Assembly: GCA_940671915.1 (NCBI GenBank)
Contig: CALNVZ010003433.1
Coordinates: 28,285,691 to 28,349,690, forward strand
Source of the DNA: Paracentrotus lividus
Lineage: Eukaryota > Echinodermata > Echinoidea > Camarodonta > Echinidae
Reading direction: 5' to 3'
DNA: 64,000 nucleotides
Position 1 is the first letter of the stretch. The number at the start of each line of letters is the position of its first letter. A model generated the notes under the pieces. The model had not been told where the DNA came from. It saw only the letters and a list, made by a program, of their open reading frames with translations, and did not search any database. The position numbers were made by a program, and so were the translations under genes. Of this stretch, positions 34,704-45,999 are shown one piece after another.

Positions 34704-34984
34704 CACCCTGTTGCATAAAACTTCTAACCAGACTTTTTTCCGGTTAAAATCTGAAAACTCCGGTTAAAGTCCAAAAACTCCGGTTACAATATTTTTCTGG
34801 ATTTTTTACTGTTTTTTCCATTGCATAAAAAAATACCAGAGGTTTCAAAAGTATTAATGCAATAAATTTTAAGGGCGTTTTAAAACTCAGGTTGAATAAC
34901 CTAAGAAATAGGTCTACATAAGCTGAGTTTTTTAACCCGAGAAAACTCGGGTTAGAAAAAAAGTTTTATGCAACACCACCCTGG
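34704..34984. mobile_element. MITE, about 280 bp, inside NLR-C
   Basis: Ends CACCCTGTTGCATAAAACTT and, from the right, GGTGTTGCATAAAACTTTTT. Inside are repeated CCGGTTAAA/AACCCGAG motifs. It lies between the NLR-C C-terminus and its GGTA tail, so it inserted into that element's 3' end. Confidence 0.75.
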
Positions 34985-35126
34985 TCGGCTAAACTGCCGA
35001 GACCTAGTACGAATCCTCCAGTTATCCCTGTCATGCATGCAGTTCTTCAACTCGTCTGTTCCAACTACTCCAGCATCCGATTTCATGATGTCTAGGTAGG
35101 TCTTGCGTTTTCTACCACGCCCCCGA
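34985..35126 (-). pseudogene. NLR-C protein C-terminus
   Basis: Reads RRGRGRKRKTYLDIMKSDAG (the RGR is followed by TYLD as in many LINE C-termini), then DELKNCMHDRDNWRIRTRSR. This block follows the WEPTHG motif in intact relatives; here WEPTHG is 2 kb away beyond an insertion. Confidence 0.75.
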
Positions 35127-35174
35127 CGCACAGTGGGCCAGAATGCCTTCAAACCATGACAAAATTATTTACTC

Positions 35175-35800
35175 ATTGAAAAGGGTTAATAAAATTTCTA
35201 TAAACTGGTTACTAGTGGTTTTTAGACCCGTGGAATCCGATTGGGCATATTTTCAAATCCATATGACGTCAGCAAAATACTGTTTTCTGATTGGACAATG
35301 CAAACGTGCAGTGTTACACGTTGAAAAATTATATTTCATTTTGACAAATTGGCTTATTAAAGGTTTTCTTGACCCAAGGAACACAATCATCGCATATTTG
35401 ACTTGTTCTGACGTCATCAAAACACTGTTTTCTGATTGGATGATGCGCATATAGTTCATTTTATCTTACATACACTTTCATATGTATTTGAAAAGGGTTA
35501 ATAAAGTTAATCTAGATTGGGTTGTACGTGTTTTTAGAGCCGTAAAATCCAATGGGTGTAATTTCAAATCCATGTGACGTCAGCAAAATACTGTTTTCTG
35601 ATTGGACAATGCAAATGTGCATTGCTACACGTTGAAAAATTACATTTCACTTTGAGAAATTGGCTTATTAAAGGGTTTCTCAACCCAAGATACACATTCA
35701 ACGCATATTCGACTTGCTCTGACGTCATAAAAACGTTGTTTTCTGATTGGATAAGGCGCAAATTCATTTTTATCTTACAAAAATTTTAATATTTTTAGGT
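35175..35800. repeat. Two 313-bp tandem units with CRE and CCAAT boxes
   Basis: Units start at 35,175 and 35,488 (GAAAAGGGTTAATAAA). Each contains two TGACGTCA octamers (35,274, 35,409, 35,575, 35,720), each followed by CTGTTTTCTGATTGG or GTTGTTTTCTGATTGG, where ATTGG is an inverted CCAAT box. A degenerate third unit may extend to about 36,100. Confidence 0.8.
35274..35727. promoter_or_regulatory. Four CRE-CCAAT modules
   Basis: Four perfect TGACGTCA sites at 35,274, 35,409, 35,575 and 35,720, each 20-25 bp before TTTTCTGATTGG. CREB/ATF and NF-Y sites in this arrangement occur in animal promoters. Function here is inference. Confidence 0.35.
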
Positions 35801-37117
35801 TGTAATTATATTCGTGGAGTATTTTAACCTAAGGAACACGTTTATTGTAAATTTCAATTACTCTGACTTCATAATAATTTTTATTTTTATTTATTGTTGT
35901 TGTTGTTTTTTTTTTTTAAATAAGGTATAGGACTATATTCATTTTAACCCATATAATTGTTCATTAGTTTGATAATAAAAGTGGGACATTAAGGGTTACA
36001 GGACATAAGGAAACACAAAAGAACACAATTCAAATTGCTCTGATCTCATTCAAAAAGTGCCCCAACATCATCAACATTATGTTATCAGATTGGAATAGAC
36101 ACACATTCATTGTGTAGACCTTCAGAGCTTTTCTAGGATTTCCCGGGCCAAAAGGTATATTCAGTTAGAAGTGATCCAATCGCTCTCCCTTTTTCTTTCT
36201 TAAAGCGAGGAACTTTATCTTTCAAAAAGAATCCTTATTCAAATACAATATGAAAAGATTTATATTGGAAAATTTAAAAAAAAAAACGTCAGCAAGAAGG
36301 AGTTCACATTAACAGCATTGTTATTTTCATGACGTTTTACAGGTGAAAATATGGTACGGCTAATTATATAAAACTCACCGTGCCAATCAGGCTTATTTAT
36401 GAATCTTCGTCTACACTATTGAAAAAAAAAAAGCTATCGTTTACAGTGTTTATTTTTCATTCTTAATTACGCCATCTACGTTGAGATTTGTGTAAGAAAC
36501 AATATGTGCATGCGTACAAAGTCCAATATTTACCGAAATAATCCGTGTACGTTTTTTGAAAAACGCCTGGGAAAACTCATTAGCAACTTAACTATTAGCA
36601 GCAAAAAATTACATCTTTGGAAAGCTGAGATGTTGGTCAAACTGTGTAATATAGTCGCCCCTGAATCGCCTGGAATCTAAACTAAAAAGTTACTTTTCCC
36701 CCCCCCCCCCCCAAAAAAAAAAAAAAAAAAAAAAAATCAAATTTTCGACGATTTTTGTGAGAATTTTAGTACTTTATCTCCAAAAATAATGCTTCCTTTA
36801 AATTTCAATTATATATCCTAAATGGGTCACTAATAATCATAAATCCGTAAAGTTCAGCCTGATTGATGGACGCTTTATATTTCTATAAAGTTTTTGGTGA
36901 ATTTGCCTCTTTCTCACATTTGAGCAATTCTTTGGATTTTACCCATCTTCAAATGGGTAAATAACATCCTTAAAAACTCGCCTAAATTTAAAAAATTATG
37001 ATGATTCAATAAAATTTAGGATGTTTTCTTCCCAAAACATATGAAAAAATTAAAAAAATTCAAATTCACTTTTTTTAATTTTGGCACGTTTGGACCAGAT
37101 TCTGGCCCACCTGTGCG

Positions 37118-38143
37118 AACGTCCATGTGTGGGCTCCCAAAGGATGAGACTTCTGGCGGCCAAACTCTGGATGTCGAAAGCAATGACCAGCAGCTGATTC
37201 ATCTTTTTGCTATCTTGTCACCTATTTAGGGTAGTTTTCCATACAGCGTCTTGTTTGGTATGTGTTGTCCCCAGTTGATGTTGAGAACCGTTCTAAGCAT
37301 TCTTGTGTAACACCATTCAGAGACTTTCTCCAGCACTTGGGGTGACTGTCCATGCCTCACTAGCCGTGAGCAGTACTGTTTCTACTAGTGGGCAATGAGA
37401 GCCTATTTATACCTCGGACAGGTGAGACTTTCCAGACGGCACTCATTTTGTTGAGAGCTTTTCCAGGCTATTGCCCTCCTTGATCTTGACATCATTTTCT
37501 GTTGAATTTACCCATGATCCAAGGTATTTAAATCCTCTTACCTCTTTAGAGCAATTACTGTTTGTCCTCAAGGAGATGTCCTGGTACATTACGTCATAAA
37601 CTCTGTTTTTCTGAGTTAAGTCCAAGCCCAACCTTGCTACATTCCGCTTCTATCCTTTGCAGAAGTTGTTGGGGCCTCGTCAATCTGGCTGTAACAGGCA
37701 GATGTCGTCAGCAAAATCTAAATCTGTATTCTGACTGCTTGGACCCCTTTAGATCTTCTGGGTATTACGATAAATCCAAGCTCAGCAGCTCCTGGACCAT
37801 CTGTAGCCTGTCTCAGAGCATAGTCGAGAACTATAATAAAGAGGAAGGTGCAAGAGTATCTCCTTGCAGGACTCCTGCGGAGATGTTAATTCTTCTTGTC
37901 TCTCCATCTGGCGTTACAACTTTAGCCCTTGTGTTAGTGTACATGTTGTTAATGGCATTAGTAGATTTGGTGGTTACTACCGTAGGCTTTTAGGATTTTC
38001 ATCATCTTCGTGCGATGGATGGAATCGAAGGCTTTCTTGAAGTCAACAAATGTCAGCACTGCAGATAGGTAGTTCAGTTTTACCTCTACAATGATGCGTC
38101 TAAGAGCCAGGATTTGAGCAACCGTGGTTCTACCTCGCCTAAA
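37118..38143 (-). pseudogene. NLR-C reverse transcriptase palm to thumb
   Basis: From 38,143 downward: FRRGRTTVAQILALRRIIVE, LTFVDFKKAFDSIHRTKMMK (motif A, aspartate intact), then AGVLQGDTLAPFLFIIVLDY (motif B), a damaged ADD region near 37,715, a basic block and finally SLILWEPTHGR at about 37,140. Several frame changes and stops occur after motif B, so this part is more decayed than the 5' half. Confidence 0.8.
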
Positions 38144-38510
38144 TAGTCCAGCAGCAGATTGCAATTTTGGGGCCTAACCTTGTTTTGGCGTCTATAGTTT
38201 TTTTTTTCAACGGATTATGATTGCCTAAACATTCTATTTGAAGAATCCGATTGCTGAAACTTTGTCAGCATTGAGCATTTTGAGATATGTGACGTCATAC
38301 AAAATGGCCGCCAAATTACTCAATTTCCCTCTAAAATTGAGAAAATAGATGTTTAATATGGACATTTCAACAACATTAGGGAGCTAAATGTCTGCATATC
38401 TCTTAGACTATTTCTAAATATTGTTTTGTTAGGTCACATTGCCAAACATTACATGCTAATTTGCATATTGTCCATAGCGCCCTCAATTTTGAAGTATTAG
38501 TTTTCATGAA
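38144..38510. repeat. Left arm of the 8.6-kb element
   Basis: Matches the inverse of 46,000-46,779, except that the right arm holds about 430 bp more (46,250-46,680). The block GTGACGTCATACAAAATGGC joins a CRE octamer to a YY1-like ATGGC and is conserved in both arms. Confidence 0.7.
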
Positions 38511-38526
38511 ATATATGTGCTCCCGA

Positions 38527-39337
38527 AACCCTGTTGAGCCCTCAAATGTAAAAATCGCCCACTAATGTAAAAATGCCCTCAAATGCCCTCAAATGTCTCA
38601 ACACGTCAACCATAAATGTAAAAATTGCCCTCAAATGTCACAACACGTCAACCACGAATGTAAAAATGCCCTCAAATGTAACAACACATCAACCACAAAT
38701 GTAAAAATGCCCTCAAATGTCACAACATGTCAACCATAAATGTGAAAGTGACCACTAATGTCATAACATGTTGACCACAAATGTAAAAAGTTTTCATTTT
38801 AACCACTAATGTCTTAACATGTCACCCACAAATGTATAAACTCATCACATGTATTATAACAATGAGGAATGTTGCTAAATGGAACAAAAATGTTTCAATT
38901 ACGATTATAAGCATAATACATAGTATAAAAAGATTTTAAAAATCTTTCTATATTATGTATTATGTTTCATTCATTCATTATGTTTTTCATTCATTCATTA
39001 TGTTTTATAAAACAAGAGATTAGATAAAAAGACGGGGTATGGAATTATCTAAAAATTATTGCACCATTTTTGGGCATTCTTTTTTTCCTTTTTGGGTGCA
39101 AAATTGTAACTTTCGTTAGTCTCAAGTAAATACTGCGTTATTATGGAGTCTTTGTTTGATGCCGTATAGCCTTATCAACCTGTGTGGCATAAGAGGGCAT
39201 TTGAGGGCATTTTTACATTTCTGGTTGACGTGTTGTGACATTTGAGGGCAATTTTTACATTTGTGGTTGACGTGTTGTGACATTTGAGGGCATTTTTACA
39301 TTAGTGGGCGATTTTTACATTTGAGGGCTCAACAAAC
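38527..39337. mobile_element. Second foldback element with minisatellite arms
   Basis: Left arm: TTGAGCCCTCAAATGTAAAA, then repeats of GCCCTCAAATGTCACAACAC and GTCAACCACAAATGTAAAAA. Right arm (39,190-39,337) is the inverse, ending ACATTTGAGGGCTCAACA. The repeats use a 20-46-bp unit. The architecture is the same as at 32,046-33,852, but the sequence is unrelated. The loop (38,850-39,180) is AT-rich. Confidence 0.75.
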
Positions 39338-39630
39338 CCCCCCCCCATTTTTTCTCTGAAAAATATAAATACCAATCAAGAAGGGTCTTAGGGATAAGCC
39401 TACATGAAATAGTTTTCATTAAAGCAGCGAGGATTGGTTTAATGGCTCAATTTTTTTGTTCCAATTTAATAGGTTTTTATTTATTTAGATGGTTTATATG
39501 AATAATATTCAATGTGAAACAAAATAAAACATTAATTGGTTCTTTTCAACCGCTAAAATGAGGGATGATAATTCTGGAGAATTGATACACTATCCTGTTA
39601 ATGAAATAAAGAACAAGCCTCTAAAGGTAA

Positions 39631-40255
39631 TTAATAATAATAATAATAATAACAAATGCTTATATAACGCCCTCCCAAATAAATTTGCACAAGGCGCTTC
39701 ACATAAAAAACAAAAACCAAAACACAACAGTAAGAAAGGTGATTTGCTCTGCAAGTTAGTATAAACAGCACGGGCTGATAAACAGATCAGAGAAGGAACA
39801 AATATTTCTTCAGTTTTGTTCTTAAATGTTTGAACTGTTGTACAAGACCGAATTTCAAGAGGAAGACCATTCCAAATTTTAGGACCCGCAAAACTAAGTT
39901 TGTTCACATTTTTTGGAATTGATCTTTGGAATTTTCAAAAGAAGTGGTCTGTTCGAGATCGTAAAGAGTAATTGTGTGAGAAGTGAAAACATGATTGAAA
40001 TGTATTGAGGAGGCAAATTATGAATAGACTTAAATACAATCATTGCTACCTTAAACAAAATTCTCTTCGAGACAGGTAACCAGTGCAAATCTCTTAGTAG
40101 AGGTGTGGCATTTTCAAATTTCCTTGCTTTAAGTATATAATGCGGGCGGCACGGTTTTGAATGCGCTGAAGCCTTTCAATATCAGAGACATTGACATTAA
40201 CAAACAAAGAATTTGCATAATCTAATCGGCTCAACATCAAAGATTGAATATATTA
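39631..40255 (-). pseudogene. NLR-D: 5'-truncated CR1/L2-like LINE, 3' end only
   Basis: Reads VSDIERLQRIQNRAARII, then LHWLPVSKRILFKVAMIVFK, SIHNLPPQYIS, and SFAGPKIWNGLPLEIRSCTT, the standard C-terminal blocks of CR1/L2-like ORF2. The 3' end is a TTA-repeat tail at 39,631-39,652. The 5' truncation at about 40,255 is typical of aborted target-primed reverse transcription. Confidence 0.8.
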
Positions 40256-40469
40256 ATTTTAATGACTTTTCAGATGATTAGTTTTTGGTTACATTTTCAG
40301 GGGAAGAGCTCAGTTGGGAACATTTTTTTTTATGGTTTTGATCACAATATGGCTAATTTTGTCTTAGTTTATTATAAATTTTCTATTTAGAAAACTTTAA
40401 CTTTTGATAATGTACTGCATGCCTCTGGATTCTGGGGTCACTACATTATATTACACTATATTACACCAG

Positions 40470-42000
40470 ATCAGTGTTGGACATAGGACTTTGTTTTAGG
40501 GTTAAACCCTTCCAGGTCTTCAAGGGTACATGGTTCCATGGTCTGCTCTTCCCTCACACTCATACTATGTCCGTCCTCGTTGTATACCCACTCTTCCAAA
40601 AAGACCTACAGCGTCCTGTGCCTGTGCCGAGATGGTTCAGGCATGATCACGTTGGCCAATCCGATTTGCACTTATCATGCTTATGAATAGCCTGTGTGAC
40701 ATTTCCTGGTGATGGTTGGTCAACAGAGTCAGCCTAAGTCTGTGGGCTGAGCTATCAATCAACTATGTCTTGATTTCAGTTTTTTGTTGGTAGGATTGTG
40801 ATTGTAGATGGGATGGAGACCCCCTCCTGTTTTGTCTTCAAAGGAATGTTCCTGCGAGGCAATACAGAGATCGTCAACATACAAGAAACTGTATTTGGTT
40901 GGTCATTGGTTTACACATTGAAGAGCATGAGAGGCAATGACACTCCCTTCTGGGAGACCATTTTCATCTTGCGCCATCTGCTGCGCTGGCCATCAAGGCT
41001 GGTTTTTCACCCATTCGTTGGTAAATTATAAACAACTTTATAAACGACTGAAGATCAGTACTTGTGCTAAATGGTTTAGCAGGTGATTAGTACAGCACCC
41101 AAGAACATTATCCCGTCGCTCGTAAAGTCGTTCTTAACTTTGAGGACGACATGGTGAAACCAGGTAGAACCGTCTATTCAGGAGTAGCTTGGTCAGCTTC
41201 ACATCGTTTGTCATCTCAAAGAATGTACGGGTGACAATTCTATGGTTTACAGCGCCATAGGCTGCTGGGAGGTCAACTAAAGCTATTTCGGTAATAAGCT
41301 CTTTCGCAAACCCATCCTCGATATGCTGTGTGAAACCTGTCTTTTAGTGTTCAGGAATAAGGAGGTCATCATCAATGGGGACAATACGATTATAGTAAGT
41401 ATGAGTCTTTCAAAGAGTTGCATGTACATGCTTGACATAGTAGAGGGATGGGCATATAGCTCTTAGCTATGGCTGGATCTTTGCCCGGTTTAAGCAGGAC
41501 AACGACTCTTGATTTCCTCCATAGCTTCGGGAATGTATTGGTACTCATGCAATTCAGCATGTCAAGCAGTCACTGAAGCGCAACAGGTCAAAGGTCGGGT
41601 GATTGATCTGTTCGCAGAGGATGTCATGAAGGCCTGCAGCATTGTTGTTCTTCATGGTCTTGATACCATGACACAGGTTTTTCATACTGAAATGTCTTGT
41701 CAGGTCTGAGGGCTCTTGGAAGCATTCTTCATCATCTTAAGGAAGCTTCGCTCTCCTGGAACAGTGATCAGGGTTTCCCTGACTGGACACAAGGAGCTGG
41801 TGGGCAACTTGGTCAGCAGTGACTTGTGGTCTTGGTTGTGTTTTTGTTTAGTCATTTCCCAGAATCCGATTCGTTTTCCAGGCTTTCCTACTGCTGTGGG
41901 TCATATCCGTTGCCTAGATCAATTCTTGCCATTTTCTCTGTCGACTTTCCATAATGACTGTAGTAAGGTTCTCACCACATTCAATTGCGTCAACACTGAA
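40470..42000 (-). pseudogene. NLR-E reverse transcriptase part
   Basis: From 42,000 downward: SRQRKWQEL, THSSRKAWKT, a block resembling NNNAAGLHDILCEQI, PKLWRKSRVVVLLKPGKDPA (then YRPIS-like), a region equivalent to motif A in which the aspartate box is present as VDLPAAYGAVNH, NRRFYLVS, NGLPEGSV and YVDDLCIA at 40,870-40,881 (motif C). Many one-base frameshifts and stops. The family is a common invertebrate non-LTR type whose name I do not fix. Confidence 0.7.
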
Positions 42001-42002
42001 AG

Positions 42003-44260
42003 GCATGGGTGACCTCAATGATTTGGATGTCACTCCGTTGACCTCAAACCGTGGCTTCATCCAAGTTGTCGACAAACCCACCAGGGGTCAGCAAACCCTG
42101 GATAAAATTGTTACAATTTTGGAAACTTCTACTTGACCCCTTCGATTTTCCGCCGTTAGGAGGCTAGTGATCACTCTTCCGTGTTATGGTCACCTGCTGA
42201 ATACGTGAGGAAAATCAATAAAACAAAAACGAAAACAACAGAGACCAACGCCAGACAGTGCGTTACGCCAGTTCGGTCAAAAGATTGTTGACTGTGATTG
42301 GTCAAATGTTTATGAAGCTGACGATGTCAATCTTAAATGTAATTGTTTTACTCGACTCTGCTTCCCTTGATTGACACATACTTTCCGACGCGAAAGGTCA
42401 AGATGCATGAAAATGACAAACCGTGGATCACGCCGAGAATTAAATCTCTGATCAGGAAACGTCAAAAAGCGTTTGCAGCAAATAAAACGCTTGTTGGCAA
42501 CCAGCTTAGGAATAAAATAAGCGAATCTATCGACAGAGCCAAACGTTCTTTCTATGCCGAACGGGTACAGAAGATGAAGAAGACTAATCCCTCGCAGTGG
42601 TATAGAAATATCAAATCGATGATCTCTCCAGCTGGGACAAAAGGCAACTACGATAAAGGCAGATGGGATAAACCAGCTGGACTTCACTGGGATAGCAAAT
42701 AAAATCAATGAAGACTTTTCTGAATGTTGCTAAGGATATAAAGCGATGGCACACGACACTACTACCATCGTTTTTACCTGCCCCTAAACCTCTTCCAACT
42801 GTCCAACCCTGGGAAGTGTTTCATGAACTCCGTAAAATTAATCGCCGAAAGGCTCCCGGCCCGGATGGCATCCCGTCTAAGATCATCTCCGAGTTCGCAT
42901 ACGAATTGTGTATCCCGCTCAACCACATCTTCAATGCCTCCTTCAACCAGAACCACAGTACCGAGTCGCTGGAAAAGGGCAGTCATCGTCCCATACCAAA
43001 AAAACCTAAACCAACTATTGATGAGTTACGACCCGTATCCCTAACTGATCATTTCTCGAAAATAATCGAAAAGTTTTAGCCGCTGGCTACTCACTGACAT
43101 CAACAGCAGTATCGTCGAATCACAGTTTTGGTAATAGAAAAGGTTGTTCGACCGCTCACTACCTCATTGATCTTCTGAACGCTATTTACAGTAACGCAGA
43201 CAAACCAAAGACCGTGTCAACGTTAATAGCTACAGACTTTAGTAAAGCATTCGACAGGATAGAACATCGCCTTGCGATTATCAACTTGCTAAAGATGAAC
43301 GCTTCACCATCTATCGTTGCTTGGATTGGAAGCTTTTTCTGTTCGCGAGCAGTGTGTGAGGTATATGTCAGCCTACTCTTCGTGGACAAAGGTGTCGGCC
43401 GGGGCTCTCTCAAGGGACCCGCCTTGGCCCAATGATTTTTTGTCTATGATAAATGATGCATGTCAGGACTGTGAACACCCAATTGGAAGTACGTTGATGA
43501 TCTTTCATTGTTGAGTGTAGGAAAGTGAAAAACCTCCACGATCCAGAACAGTGTAAATAAACTTGAACAGTGGACAAACCAAAATAATATGAAACAACCC
43601 CCAAAAATGTGTAGTAATGAACATGAACTTCATGCGTTCCCGAGGTTATCACTCCTAAGATACGCATCGGGGAATATGAACTGAGTGAAGTAACAGTTGT
43701 GAAACTACTAGGAGTACTTGTTCAAAATGACCTAAAGTGGTCAAGTCAAGTAAATGAAATGGTCAAGCGAGCAAACAGAAGGCTGCACATGCTTAGGATT
43801 CTGAAAGGGTTTAAACTCCCTGCAACTGATCTGATAACTGTTTAATTGTTCTTATGTACGCCCCGTTGTAGAATACTGTGCCCCAGTTTGGCATCCCCGG
43901 GCTGACAGCAAACAAAATACACAAATTGAGAGAATCCAAAAAAGAGTGTGCCGCCTTGTGCTTGGTCAGCAATTACAATATGCTACCAGCAAGCACTGGA
44001 ACTGTTGGGAATATCAAGTCTTCAGGCTAGACGGCAAAAGTTGACACTAGCATAGCTAAAGGATTGACGAGACCGTCATCGAACTTGTCAGCTTCCCCCT
44101 ATGCGCTCGGCTGCCATTGGCCGATCGCTCCGAAATGCCCAATCTTACACTGAAATCTTCTGTAAAACAGAGCGCCTACAAAAACAGCGCCCTTCCTTAT
44201 TTGATAAGGCTATTGAACGAAACTTTGAAATAAAAAATAATAAGATAAAACTTGATATTT
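42003..44260 (+). pseudogene. NLR-F: non-LTR retrotransposon, 5'-truncated, nested in NLR-E
   Basis: Starts inside the endonuclease (MGDLNDLDVTPLTSNRGFIQ and VVDKPTRGQQTLDKIVT). The linker follows (NDKPWITPRIKSLIRKRQKA), then RT: RRKAPGPDGIPSKIISEFAY, DELRPVSLTDHFSKIIEKF, TLIATDFSKAFDRIEHRLAI (motif A), YVDDLSLL (motif C, 43,490-43,513) and RPVVEYCAPVWHPRADSKQN (C-terminal). There are several frameshifts. Orientation is opposite to NLR-E, and it interrupts the NLR-E linker. The 3' end is unclear, before or within the gap. Confidence 0.75.
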
Positions 44261-44939
44261 CCAATGTACGGCAGTACTCGCAATGCAAACTTTATTATGA
44301 TTGTGCAATAATGATTCATAGCAGAATTATTAATATATTCCTTTTTAACATTGATATAACGTTATATCTAAGTCAGTTTTTCAACTTTAATTTTGATATA
44401 CATGTACACAATTACGAAAAGAATGCGTTTGATATTTTAATTCTTAATCCATTAAACACTGAAACTAAAATGTACATAAGTATTAAAAGATTATATACTC
44501 ACCTGCCTTTAACTGTGTTGATACATATTCTTTACACAGCTATTAACTGTATCCATTTGGACTAGGAAATCCGGATAAGTACTGATTAATATCTGTTATT
44601 TAAATTTTTATATCCATGTTTTTTTACTATTAATTTTGTTGTGTATATTTGTTCTTATATCTGATAGACTATGGTTGGATATTTAACACAAATATAACTG
44701 ATATACATGATATTAAAACAATTCTTAAAATGTTATTAGCCGCGCCCATACATTACATTTGACAAATTTGGTTAAAAAATATATTCCAACATAGCTCAAC
44801 TAATAAAGATTTTGTTTAATTTGATATTGCACATTCCTTGACCCAGTATGTAAGCATTTTGTGCACCTAGTATTTACCTTTTGGCTAATTCATTTAATTT
44901 AATCAAATATATTTTTGCTAAAGTATCATTGTTGCAATA
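44261..44939. other. AT-rich sequence before the assembly gap
   Basis: Probably the 3' UTR of NLR-F or DNA following it. No gene or clear tail is recognised. Confidence 0.4.
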
Positions 44940-45266
44940 NNNNNNNNNNNNNNNNNNNNNNNNNNNNNNNNNNNNNNNNNNNNNNNNNNNNNNNNNNNNN
45001 NNNNNNNNNNNNNNNNNNNNNNNNNNNNNNNNNNNNNNNNNNNNNNNNNNNNNNNNNNNNNNNNNNNNNNNNNNNNNNNNNNNNNNNNNNNNNNNNNNNN
45101 NNNNNNNNNNNNNNNNNNNNNNNNNNNNNNNNNNNNNNNNNNNNNNNNNNNNNNNNNNNNNNNNNNNNNNNNNNNNNNNNNNNNNNNNNNNNNNNNNNNN
45201 NNNNNNNNNNNNNNNNNNNNNNNNNNNNNNNNNNNNNNNNNNNNNNNNNNNNNNNNNNNNNNNNNN
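44940..45266. other. Assembly gap (327 N)
   Basis: Unknown bases. Open frames running through it are meaningless. Confidence 0.99.
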
Positions 45267-45289
45267 TGAAGACGAATCCAGCATTTGGA

Positions 45290-45722
45290 TGTTTTGATGC
45301 AATCACATCCATTGTAGTGAGAAGGTGATCGATTAAGTCACTGGCAGTAGAAGCACTTTACTCATAGTAAAGCACCTTTGAATCATCAAACAAGCCTGGT
45401 GTATAGCTTGTGCTCTAGCTTCGTGGGATGCTTTGTCTTGAGGACTTCTTAATCATCTCTACAAGCGTGTCATAGTTACATAGAATGGACGGAAGGTCTT
45501 GAATGTCATAATCCCGCTCTAATACAAACTGTTCCCATGTTGCCGTCTTTAAGTGGAAACGGCAGCGGAAGGGAACTGTGTGAGGGGTGATAGCTGCGTT
45601 CACTCTAATTTAGGCCCGATTGGTTGATGCTGGGTGTGCGGAATTGGTTTCTCACCTTGGTTGGCAATGTTGACACCCGGTCAGGGTTGTATCCGCGTCT
45701 CCATCGTTCGCTGAGGAAAGAA
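45290..45722 (-). pseudogene. NLR-E endonuclease end and linker
   Basis: From 45,722 downward: ERWRRGYNPDRV, a frame change, then ITPHTVPFRCRFHLKTATWE, YDTLVEMIKKSSRQSIPRS, TSYTPGLFDD and LIDHLLTTMD. These blocks directly precede the SRQRKWQEL...THSSRKAWKT segment that resumes at about 42,000, so I assign both to one element interrupted by NLR-F. It is 5'-truncated in the endonuclease. Confidence 0.65.
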
Positions 45723-45737
45723 GACGGGAGCTTTATA

Positions 45738-45976
45738 TCATGAATAAAACAATATGACTTGCATCTGCCAAGTTTTCGACGAGTTCGCCGTCTCCATTGG
45801 TTTCTCTATATTCCCATATAACATGATGGCTGTTGAAGTTTCAATAGCCACATTAATGTGGTCTCCAGATACTTCATGGGGGAAGTTAAAAGTCTGAGTG
45901 AGAGGTTTATAAGCAGAGCTTACAGAGAGATTGAATTTGGCTGGTTTAGGCAACACAATCTGCCCTAAATTGGAAG
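45738..45976 (-). CDS. Exon-like ORF of unknown family just inside the right arm
   Basis: An open frame follows a good acceptor (TTTCTTCCAATTTAG/GG at about 45,976) and reads GQIVLPKPAKFNLSVSS, then TQTFNFPHEVSGDHINVAIE and TSTAIMLYGNIEKP, before ending at TGA (45,738). The alternating beta-strand-like pattern recalls extracellular beta-sandwich modules, perhaps the N-terminal part of IgGFc-binding-like proteins, but I cannot confirm this. It could be a host exon captured by the foldback element or part of an unknown element protein. Confidence 0.35.
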
Positions 45977-45999
45977 AAATTGAGACTATCATTTCAGTA

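Larger units (their letters stand above)
35127..37117. mobile_element. 2.0-kb inserted element in NLR-C
   Basis: Inverted ends CGCACAGTGGGCCAGAAT and, from the right, CGCACAGGTGGGCCAGAAT (one gap). It separates WEPTHGR from RRGRGRKR of NLR-C. The interior has two 313-bp tandem units (35,175-35,800), an AT-rich stretch with a C15/A22 homopolymer pair (36,700-36,736) and no gene. Confidence 0.7.

Noticed and set aside
37562..37993. 143-codon plus-strand ORF
   Set aside because: It is the antisense shadow of the NLR-C reverse transcriptase, which has matching RT motifs on the minus strand.
40474..41031. Plus-strand ORFs of 70-77 codons
   Set aside because: They are antisense to the NLR-E RT, whose YVDDLCIA motif is on the minus strand.
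44874..45328. Four long overlapping ORFs
   Set aside because: They run through 327 unknown bases and carry no information.
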